A model generated the notes under the pieces. The model ran no database searches. It saw nothing but the letters and a program-made list of their open reading frames with translations, and had not been told where the DNA came from. Positions 6,157 to 12,785 of a stretch of 16,721 nt of DNA are shown here, piece by piece. The position numbers and the translations under genes were made by a program. Position 1 is the first letter of the stretch. Every line of letters starts with the position of its first letter. Source of the stretch: a bacterium (GTDB lineage: Bacteria > Patescibacteriota > Patescibacteriia > Patescibacteriales > GWC2-42-12); the NCBI GenBank assembly GCA_030655095.1, contig JAURWF010000013.1:1-16721 (forward strand), written 5' to 3'.

Positions 6157-8462
6157 AACTTATATTTTCTTTGTTTAATAAACAATAAAAACAGCGACAA
6201 ACCCATACCAACAATTGCACCTGCTATTAAATAATATGCTAAAAAACCTTTAGCTTCATTATCTTCTGAAGACGCTGATGCTGGTGCCACAAAATCATTC
6301 ACAGAAACAGCTTTAGCTTCTTTAACAAAGAATGACAATGGATTACTCTTTTCTACAACCTTACCTGTATTATCATTAACAGCAACATAAATTTCATGCT
6401 TGCCATCAACTAAAGGCTGATTAAAACTATATTTCCAATTACCAAACTCATCGGTCTTAACTGTTACTATCATTGGCAAATCAGAATAAATATATAAAGT
6501 AATAACACTATTGGCTTTAGCTTTACCTGAAAATTCATAATAACTAGCGCCTGCTTTTTGTACTACTGAATTATCTACCTTAGTAACTGATAAATGTTCT
6601 ACTTTTTTACCTTCTGTTTTTGGTTGACCTAAAATTTTATTTTCAACAATCGCCTGATCAATTGGCTCCAAAGGCTGTTTTAATTTTCCTGCTCCCATCG
6701 GATTATATTTATTACTGACTTCAACTCCGTCTTCATAACCATCTTTATCAGTATCTTTATCATTAGGATTAGTCCCAAATCGTTTCTCCATATCATCTGA
6801 CAACCCATCTTGATCACTGTCAATCATCAAAGCTATTGGAGAAGCCTGTATTAAATTGTCTGTAGAATCAAGAGTTATGCTGTCTTTAACAACTATAACT
6901 TTTAAACCGACTCCTTCTTCTTTTATTGGAATTAATTCTTCAGCAACTTGGTATTTTTTAATAATATCAATAACTTTAGGCGATTCGGCAGTTAAATCAA
7001 CAATATTATTTTTAATATCTTGAAATTGTGTTTGCTTGGTTACAATATCACCTAAATAAACGTCTTTAATAACATTTTTACGTTGCCAATTATCTAAATT
7101 AGCTTCTTCAACTTTATCAACTTTGACTCCATTAATTTGAGCTTTATCAATTTTAACTTCACCAACACTTTGAATTTTTTGAACTTTAGGCAAATATTTA
7201 TTAAACATAAATTCCTTGCATTCTTTTTCATTAGTTATTCCACCTACTAGACATTCTTTTGGAGCTGTTTTTTTAAATAAAAAGTCATTACATTCTTTTT
7301 CTGTAGTAATTTTAGATTTCTGGCACTCTTGTGGCAATAATGTTTTCTTTAAAAATTTTTCACATTCTACTGGATCAGCAATATTAACTTCTCGACATTT
7401 TATATCATTATTTGATTTAGGTTCTAACTGGATTATTTTTTTAGAATCATCTTCTTTTTGACTATCTTTTATAATTTTTTTACACTCCTCTTCGGTAGTT
7501 GCGCCTTTATCACGACACTCTTGTGGCAATGAATTTACAAGCAAATACTTACTACATTCCTCATTATTAATTATTTTTTTATCTCGACATTCAGCTGGTA
7601 GACTTAAAATAAATAAAACTTGGGAACATTCTTCTTGAGTTTTAGACCCAGCCTTCTTGCACTCTGCTGGCATAGTATTTTTATATATAAATTTCTGACA
7701 TTCTTCTACGTCATCAATCTGCTTTTTGCGACAATCAGCTGGCAAAGACATATATTTATCACATTTTTCTTTATCAAATATTTTTTTATCTCTACACTCA
7801 GGCTGAACAGCTAAATATTTATCACAATCAGCAACTGTTTTAATATTTTGATCACGACATTCAGACGAAAGAGACATATAAATTTTACAATTTTCATAAA
7901 CAGTAATTCCGCTCTGACGACATTCTGGCAAAATTTCGTTTGCAAGATTGCCAGCAGTAATCACTGGCATATCTTTCCAACATTCCTCTAAACTAGTACT
8001 TCCTTTTTGTCTGCAATCTAACGGGAGCGCTAAATAATTTTTACAAGCAACAATATCTAAAATATTTTTTTTCTTACAATCTGCATCTAAAACAACTTCT
8101 ACATTTTCTGGTTGTTTAATAATAGCTTCAGCGGGCGGTTGACTAACTATCGGTTGTTTAATAATAGTTTCCGTTGACACTGGATCAACTGTTTGAATAT
8201 TAGTAATAGTTTTAATTGGCGTTGGCGTTGGTGTTGGTATTAATACTGGTGTTGGTGTTAATATTTTATCAGCTGTCTGGACAACTGGCGCGCTATCACT
8301 TTTAATAACAGTATTAGTTAAACCGGTATTTAAAATACTAGAATCAGTAGACATTGCATAGACTGCAAAAGCAATTGCCAATAAAAAAACCGGCAAAAAA
8401 ACAATTAAACCAGCCCTAATTAAACTTTTTAACAAAAAACTACTTTTCTTTTTTTTAGACAT
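6153..8462 (-). CDS. Surface protein with twelve C-X10-C repeats, TSP3-like calcium repeats and Ig-like domain
   Basis: The 769-residue protein has an N-terminal transmembrane segment (about 17-36), a Pro/Thr linker (TPTPVLIPTPTPTP, 69-82), then twelve modules each with two cysteines exactly 11 positions apart: 129/140, 150/161, 181/192, 202/213, 223/234, 244/255, 268/279, 292/303, 316/327, 356/367, 380/391 and 404/415. The unit reads like LP-x-ECR-x-K-x-I-(3-4)-EEC-x-KY, with mostly 21- or 24-residue periods. These 24 are the only cysteines in the protein. After a linker, two aspartate-rich loops (548-559 and 568-581, DSDQDGLSDD and DKDTDKDGYEDG) match thrombospondin-type-3 calcium repeats. 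A bacterial Ig-like beta domain lies at about 640-714 and a C-terminal transmembrane anchor at 739-761. It is outside the cell, tethered at both ends. It lies 29 bases after the coiled-coil gene and overlaps the kinase start. I recognise no family for the Cys modules. Confidence 0.85.
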   Translation of the reverse strand: MSKKKKSSFLLKSLIRAGLIVFLPVFLLAIAFAVYAMSTDSSILNTGLTNTVIKSDSAPVVQTADKILTPTPVLIPTPTPTPIKTITNIQTVDPVSTETIIKQPIVSQPPAEAIIKQPENVEVVLDADCKKKNILDIVACKNYLALPLDCRQKGSTSLEECWKDMPVITAGNLANEILPECRQSGITVYENCKIYMSLSSECRDQNIKTVADCDKYLAVQPECRDKKIFDKEKCDKYMSLPADCRKKQIDDVEECQKFIYKNTMPAECKKAGSKTQEECSQVLFILSLPAECRDKKIINNEECSKYLLVNSLPQECRDKGATTEEECKKIIKDSQKEDDSKKIIQLEPKSNNDIKCREVNIADPVECEKFLKKTLLPQECQKSKITTEKECNDFLFKKTAPKECLVGGITNEKECKEFMFNKYLPKVQKIQSVGEVKIDKAQINGVKVDKVEEANLDNWQRKNVIKDVYLGDIVTKQTQFQDIKNNIVDLTAESPKVIDIIKKYQVAEELIPIKEEGVGLKVIVVKDSITLDSTDNLIQASPIALMIDSDQDGLSDDMEKRFGTNPNDKDTDKDGYEDGVEVSNKYNPMGAGKLKQPLEPIDQAIVENKILGQPKTEGKKVEHLSVTKVDNSVVQKAGASYYEFSGKAKANSVITLYIYSDLPMIVTVKTDEFGNWKYSFNQPLVDGKHEIYVAVNDNTGKVVEKSNPLSFFVKEAKAVSVNDFVAPASASSEDNEAKGFLAYYLIAGAIVGMGLSLFLLFIKQRKYKL

Positions 8463-8491
8463 ATTATTAAAATTTATTTTTAAATTTAAAC

Positions 8492-8911
8492 TTATATATT
8501 ACTCACATCAAACTTTTTTTCCAAAACTTTTACTCTTTGATCAGTTTCAATAAACTGTTCCTCAAAACGATCATGAGCTCCTTGATTTGCAGTCATTTCT
8601 ATTTCAAAATCACTATGCTTTTTAACAATGCCATCTATTGCATTAAGAATTTTATTAGTTTCTTCTGCCATATATTCCTTTAACTCTCGACTTAAATCTT
8701 TTAAATCTTCTTTAGTAGCAAATAAAAGAAGCGACGCATCAAATTTTGCATCAGTCTTCACAGACAATTCATCAATTTTTTTATCAACAGCATCAAACTT
8801 TTTATCAGTCTTCACAGACAATTCATCAATTTTTTTATCAAACTTTTTACCAAACTTTTCAAAGTCATCTTTAGTAGACAACTTATTATATTGCTCGGTT
8901 GTTAACATCAT
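8492..8911 (-). CDS. Small coiled-coil protein with duplicated 18-residue unit
   Basis: The 139-residue soluble protein opens with MMLTTEQYNKLSTKDDFEKF, a start resembling short 'TKDDL...' coiled-coil proteins I recall from Patescibacteria. The KKIDELSVKTD unit occurs twice, 18 residues apart, encoded by a 37-bp exact DNA repeat. A heptad-like helix runs through most of the rest and ends DQRVKVLEKKFDV. No signal peptide, no cysteine. Two in-frame ATGs (8911 and 8908) are equally possible starts. It is the first gene after the consensus promoter at 8941-8968 and is followed 29 bases later by the C-X10-C protein. Function unknown; a scaffolding or oligomerising role is only a guess. Confidence 0.75.
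   Translation of the reverse strand: MMLTTEQYNKLSTKDDFEKFGKKFDKKIDELSVKTDKKFDAVDKKIDELSVKTDAKFDASLLLFATKEDLKDLSRELKEYMAEETNKILNAIDGIVKKHSDFEIEMTANQGAHDRFEEQFIETDQRVKVLEKKFDVSNI
8751..8841 (-). repeat. 37-bp direct repeat, 54-bp period, inside the coiled-coil gene
   Basis: Positions 8751-8787 and 8805-8841 are identical over 37 bases with a 54-base period (18 codons), so the reading frame is kept. The perfect identity, including wobble positions, points to a recent duplication or ongoing slippage. Confidence 0.85.
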
Positions 8912-8940
8912 AAATTTTATTTAGAATAATTTATAACAAC

Positions 8941-8968
8941 ATTATATCACAAACCAAAACGGTGTCAA
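8941..8968 (-). promoter_or_regulatory. Consensus sigma-70-type promoter for the four-gene operon
   Basis: On the minus strand an exact TTGACA (8963-8968) is followed after 16 bases by an exact TATAAT (8941-8946), which is also extended (TGATATAAT). The predicted start is about 8934, giving a 5' leader of about 23 bases before the coiled-coil gene. It is the best promoter match in the window and should drive the genes down to the ligase. Confidence 0.8.
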
Positions 8969-9008
8969 AAATAATTAAGTTTTGAAATAGAATTTAAGTC
9001 TTAATAAT

Positions 9009-11840
9009 TTACAAAGTATTAGCTTCAAAAAATTCAGCTAGGGTTTGCGTGTCAATATCAGTAATCCTGCTTAATGGATCAAAATCTTCAGAATTTATTG
9101 CTTCAATATCAATATCCATATCTTCCGCTTTTACAAATACCACATCATCTAAAATAACATAAGGCCAACCATAAATCTTTGAAAAAATAATCGCTATATT
9201 GTTTGGAAATGTGCCAAAAAAAATAAAAATTCCTTTCGAGTCATTATTAGATAATTGTTTATCTTCCTGAAAATTTATTCCACTAGAAATATTCGAAAAT
9301 AAAGAGTATTGATTATTAACGTAAAGATTATTTTTAAATACTATATGGCCTTTTTTATGTAGTTCTATCCCAACATAATTATTCTTAAATTGGCATTCTT
9401 TTATTTCTACTTCACCTCCTTGGATAGAAAGAGCTGTTGTTTTGTTATCTTCAAATAACACATTTTCAATTAAAGAATTTGAATCAGAAAAAGATAAAGC
9501 CAAATCTTTTGCTTTTCTAAAAATAGAGTTAAATATTTTAACATCAGCGCCTTGAACAGAAACCATCGGAATAATATGGTCTAATATTTTATCTCCATAT
9601 TCAAAAATAACATTGTCTAAAACTGTATTTTTGCTTGTTTTATTAATTAATAACGCTTGTCCATAATCACCTAATTGCGGCACTTTATTTGAAGAAGTAA
9701 ATTTTACTGGATTTTCTTTTGTCCCATTAATTATCAACGTACCATCAACTGTTAAGCCAATGTTTTTAGTTTTAACCCAAATAATTACACCTGGATTAAT
9801 TGTTAATGTAATATTTTCTGGAACTAAAAAATTTTCTTCAATAATATATGGATTATTTTCAGCCAACAAAGTCATATCTTCTTTTAATTCTCCACTCAAA
9901 TAAGTTGGGTTGAATTCTTCAATAATTTCCCATTGAAAAATAATTGGACTGTCGTCAATATTTTTAAATTCATCAATAGCTCTGACTTTTAAAATATGAT
10001 TCCCTAAATTTAATTCAAAATATTGTTTTGTAGAAGTTCCATTCTCATATTCTTGATCATCTAAAGAATATTGAAAGCTGGAGTTTAGCTTATCTGAAGA
10101 AAAAGAAAAATCTGCTGTTGTTAAAGTTGTTGTCGCATTTGGAAATTTATCTAAAATAGTTTCAGGAGTTGAAGTTGAGACTTGAGATTCATCTAAAATA
10201 ATATCGAGAGTTGATGTTGCATTTGAAGATTTGTCTAAAATAATTTCAAGAGTTGAAGTTGAAACTGAAGTTGAAGTTGAAGCTGAGGTTGAAGTTTGTT
10301 GTTGAGAAATATCTGGCTCACCATGAGAAAATATAAAATTTGAAAGTGGAATATATTGAGATTTTTTTTGAGCAATTGGCTCTAAAATAGATGGCAAATC
10401 TGAAGCTAAAACAGGAAGCGGGTTAATAATAGAGGTTATAATTTCAGATTTTAGATTTAAGATTTTAGATTTAACACTTTCTTGTTTTAACATTTTAATA
10501 TTTTTTTGTTCTTGCATTTTTGCCTCTTCTTGTTTTATTGTTTTTTTGTTTTCTTGTTTTATTGCTTTTGTGTTTTTTTGCTCTCGCATTTTTGCCTCTT
10601 TTTGTTTTATTGTTTTATTGTTTTTTTGCTCTTGCACTTTAGCATTTTCTTGTTTTATTGTTTTATTATTTTTTTGTTCTTGCGTTTTAGCGTTTGCAAT
10701 ATTATTAACAATTTTATTCGAATCAACAACTGCTATTTCTGTTTTGTTTTTAATAGAATTATCTATTTTAACTGTATTATCAATAAAATTTATTGTATTA
10801 ATCGTTGTAGTTTTTACTATTTCCGCTGTAGATTTTGCTAATGCGCTAGCAGTATTTAAAACAGTTTTTCCTGTATCAACTGCAACTTTGCCAGCAAAAA
10901 CAACAGCGTCTACTGTTGAATTTACTACAACAATAGCAGTATTAGCTGTTGCTTTTGCTACCACAACAGCCCCATCAATCCCAGCTTTTGCAACATAAAC
11001 AGTTGTATTACCAATTGGATCAATAATTGAAAAAAGTATTTCTTGTGTTTTAAATGTCCAGTTTTTATCAGGCAAATTAAAACAACCTTGCTCTGGCAAG
11101 GTCGTTTCTACTGAAACAAGATTTTTTATTTTATTTTCAATACTAGAAATTATACTAGATGGAGCATTAACAAGATAATTTTCACTAAATGAATGCCCTC
11201 CGCCAAATAAATCTTTTTGCTCTTTTGCAGATAAAGGCAAATCAGCATTTCCAGGCAAAGGCTTAGGCGCTAATAAGCTTGTTGCTGTATTACGCACAGA
11301 ATTAATTGCTCTATCATTTTTAGAAGTTAGATATTCTCCATTTCCAGCAACATAATCAGCTGGTGTCGCTACATTATATACAGCAATTGATTCTTTTGAC
11401 ACGCCATTTTTAATTAAATAATCATACAATTCATTTGTGTAAAGTGTTCCCTGCGAATGTCCGACCAAAATAATTTTCTTTGTTTTTATTTTTGAATGTA
11501 TTTGAGTAAGTATTGTTTTAAAATCATAATCACCAATTGGAAAATTAATTATCTGCGCAGCCGACTGAACCAAATCCCCTAAACCACCAATATGTGATTC
11601 ATTATAGCCCGTTTCAAAAGTTACATTTTTTATAGATGAGCTATCTTTAAAGTTTTTTTCTAAAAATTTCATATCTGCTTTAGCTAATTCTTCTGTCGAT
11701 GTAAAAATTCCATTAACATAAATAACGGTATATCCATCTTTACTACAACTAGCAAAAACATTTGTTGGAATAAAAAATATACAAAAGAAAAAGATACTAA
11801 TTAAATATTTTATATTAATAAATTTAAAAATATTTTTCAT
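9009..11840 (-). CDS. Secreted lipase-like protein with coiled-coil stalk and C-terminal beta-helix
   Basis: The 943-residue protein has a signal peptide (1-30, cleavage near NVFA-SC). At about 36-245 there is an alpha/beta-hydrolase domain: a YVNGIF strand-loop, nucleophile elbow GHSQG with S129, and GGGH with H216 as candidate catalytic histidine; the acid is unclear (D162 or D176). A hydrophobic amphipathic stretch of Val/Ala/Thr repeats follows (276-350). Next come four and a half 16-residue Lys/Gln-rich units (384-455, AKxQEQKNxKTIKQEN), a Ser/Thr linker (TSTSASTSTSVSTST, 516-530), three TSTLEIILDKSSNA-like units, and a small beta domain at about 575-640. A right-handed parallel beta-helix lies at about 645-880, and the tail is acidic. 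It starts 8 bases after the 216-residue gene, so the two form an operon. Lipase, esterase or phospholipase activity is inferred from the motif; the substrate is unknown. Confidence 0.8.
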   Translation of the reverse strand: MKNIFKFINIKYLISIFFFCIFFIPTNVFASCSKDGYTVIYVNGIFTSTEELAKADMKFLEKNFKDSSSIKNVTFETGYNESHIGGLGDLVQSAAQIINFPIGDYDFKTILTQIHSKIKTKKIILVGHSQGTLYTNELYDYLIKNGVSKESIAVYNVATPADYVAGNGEYLTSKNDRAINSVRNTATSLLAPKPLPGNADLPLSAKEQKDLFGGGHSFSENYLVNAPSSIISSIENKIKNLVSVETTLPEQGCFNLPDKNWTFKTQEILFSIIDPIGNTTVYVAKAGIDGAVVVAKATANTAIVVVNSTVDAVVFAGKVAVDTGKTVLNTASALAKSTAEIVKTTTINTINFIDNTVKIDNSIKNKTEIAVVDSNKIVNNIANAKTQEQKNNKTIKQENAKVQEQKNNKTIKQKEAKMREQKNTKAIKQENKKTIKQEEAKMQEQKNIKMLKQESVKSKILNLKSEIITSIINPLPVLASDLPSILEPIAQKKSQYIPLSNFIFSHGEPDISQQQTSTSASTSTSVSTSTLEIILDKSSNATSTLDIILDESQVSTSTPETILDKFPNATTTLTTADFSFSSDKLNSSFQYSLDDQEYENGTSTKQYFELNLGNHILKVRAIDEFKNIDDSPIIFQWEIIEEFNPTYLSGELKEDMTLLAENNPYIIEENFLVPENITLTINPGVIIWVKTKNIGLTVDGTLIINGTKENPVKFTSSNKVPQLGDYGQALLINKTSKNTVLDNVIFEYGDKILDHIIPMVSVQGADVKIFNSIFRKAKDLALSFSDSNSLIENVLFEDNKTTALSIQGGEVEIKECQFKNNYVGIELHKKGHIVFKNNLYVNNQYSLFSNISSGINFQEDKQLSNNDSKGIFIFFGTFPNNIAIIFSKIYGWPYVILDDVVFVKAEDMDIDIEAINSEDFDPLSRITDIDTQTLAEFFEANTL
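10476..10691 (-). repeat. 48-bp coding tandem repeat (Lys/Gln-rich coiled coil)
   Basis: The DNA encoding residues 384-455 of the 943-residue protein consists of 48-base units: four full units and one half unit, each encoding a 16-residue AKxQEQKNxKxIKQEx block. The half unit keeps the frame. Such arrays commonly vary in copy number between strains. Confidence 0.75.
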
Positions 11841-11848
11841 ATAAAATC

Positions 11849-12499
11849 TTAATTAGGCAGAGTTAATGGATCAATATCGCAATATGGTTCATTGCCACCG
11901 CCTAATGACGTCATATATCTTTTATAATTTTCATCTTTTTTATTTTTACGCATTTCGGTGTTAAAAACTAAATTATATATTTCTTTATTTTTATTTTCTT
12001 TAATAGCAAAAGCTTTGGATAACTCTTCATTAGTTTTTGCCAATTTAACATTTTCTGATGGTAAGGCAAACCAAAAGCAACTATCTCCTCTCCCTTCATT
12101 TTCTATCATTGCCACGAAAATATCCTTATTTGTGATGTCTTTTCTAAAATGCATTTGCATTGCTTTGGCGTATTGGAGGGCGCCGGATCTTATTCGCGCT
12201 GAATTTGGGTAGAGTTTAAAAATTGCTAATTCTACATCATCGCGAATGCCATTATTATTAGTGTCAATTCCAGCCAAAGTAGAATTATTTAATTTTATAT
12301 CTGGCTCTGATGGAAGATTTTCACCAACAACATCGTCCATTGTTAGTTTTTGATTATGAATATCTGCAACAACTTCTGCTGTGTTTGAACGTTCAATAGC
12401 AACGGGAAGCCTATAAATTACAGCTACGACTAACAAAACAAAAATAATACAAATTATTATTAAAATTATTTTCCAAATTCTTTTTAAAATTTTTTTCAT
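11849..12499 (-). CDS. Membrane-anchored protein with calcium-loop motif, unknown function
   Basis: The 216-residue protein has a basic N-terminus, one transmembrane segment (about 9-28) and an exported domain. The domain holds ENLPSEPD and then STLAGIDTNNNGIRDDVE (residues 73-90), a D-x-N-x-N-G-x-x-D-D-x-E loop resembling EF-hand/TSP3 calcium sites. Next is a helical part (ARIRSGALQYAKAMQ) and two exported cysteines (C141 and C207) able to form a disulfide. Proteins with a 'DATLAGVDSNGNGVRDDVE' segment followed by an 'LxQYAKALQ' helix are known to me from other bacteria, always as hypothetical. It is the first gene of the operon with the lipase-like protein, 8 bases apart. The start codon falls within a duplicated AATATTATG sequence; no Shine-Dalgarno sequence is seen. 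Confidence 0.75.
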   Translation of the reverse strand: MKKILKRIWKIILIIICIIFVLLVVAVIYRLPVAIERSNTAEVVADIHNQKLTMDDVVGENLPSEPDIKLNNSTLAGIDTNNNGIRDDVELAIFKLYPNSARIRSGALQYAKAMQMHFRKDITNKDIFVAMIENEGRGDSCFWFALPSENVKLAKTNEELSKAFAIKENKNKEIYNLVFNTEMRKNKKDENYKRYMTSLGGGNEPYCDIDPLTLPN

Positions 12500-12667
12500 A
12501 ATATTATTGAGCTAATAAAATAAGTTATTATTTTTTATTATTACATTAAATAAACATAATATTGTTTTTTTCACCTTCATAATATTATTTATACTCCTAC
12601 TTCTAAACCTGGATTGCGGGTCAAGCCCGCAATGACAATTTCTTTATCTATTATTACATTAAATAAA
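12495..12667. repeat. Local duplication in the leader of the 216-residue gene
   Basis: Two exact repeats occur in the same order: TTCATAATATTATT at 12495-12508 and 12576-12589, and TATTATTACATTAAATAAA at 12536-12554 and 12649-12667. They define two copies of one segment, 60 and 92 bases long. The longer copy contains the palindromic repeat at 12613-12633. On the minus strand the 19-mer contains TAATAAT, and the upstream copy has TTGTTA 17 bases before TAATAA, a weak promoter candidate. There is no gene between 12500 and 12785. Confidence 0.6.
12613..12633. repeat. Palindromic intergenic repeat (ATTGCGGG hairpin)
   Basis: ATTGCGGG (12613-12620) and CCCGCAAT (12626-12633) form a perfect 8-bp stem with loop TCAAG, inside CTGGATTGCGGGTCAAGC and a following AATGACA. 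Elements of the form CTGGATT-stem-TCAAG-stem-AATGACA are dispersed intergenic repeats in many bacterial genomes, including Patescibacteria. It is distinct in sequence from the repeat at 4727-4758, though both have 8-bp stems and 5-base loops. Confidence 0.75.
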
Positions 12668-12687
12668 GAAAAATAACAATTTTAAAT

Positions 12688-12732
12688 AAAAAAATAAAAA
12701 ACCAAAAAGACCGGGCGAATGCCCGGTCTTTT
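12688..12732 (-). terminator. Strong intrinsic terminator of the S-layer-like gene
   Basis: AAAAGACCGGGC (12705-12716) and GCCCGGTCTTTT (12721-12732) form a perfect 12-bp stem with a 4-base loop. On the minus strand it is followed by TTTTTGGTTTTTTATTTTTT. It lies 54 bases after the stop of the 1222-residue gene and suits a highly transcribed mRNA. Confidence 0.93.
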
Positions 12733-12785
12733 AATGGTTCTGATTTATTTAAGAAAATCAGGAAAACTTATTATCAAAACTAAAA

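Noticed and set aside
10476..10691. Regular 48-bp units considered as a CRISPR-like array
   Set aside because: The units are contiguous, coding and similar throughout, with no unique spacers.
10506..10998. Plus-strand frames rich in Phe, Cys and Leu
   Set aside because: They are the antisense of the Lys/Gln repeat array and the Val/Ala segment of the 943-residue protein.
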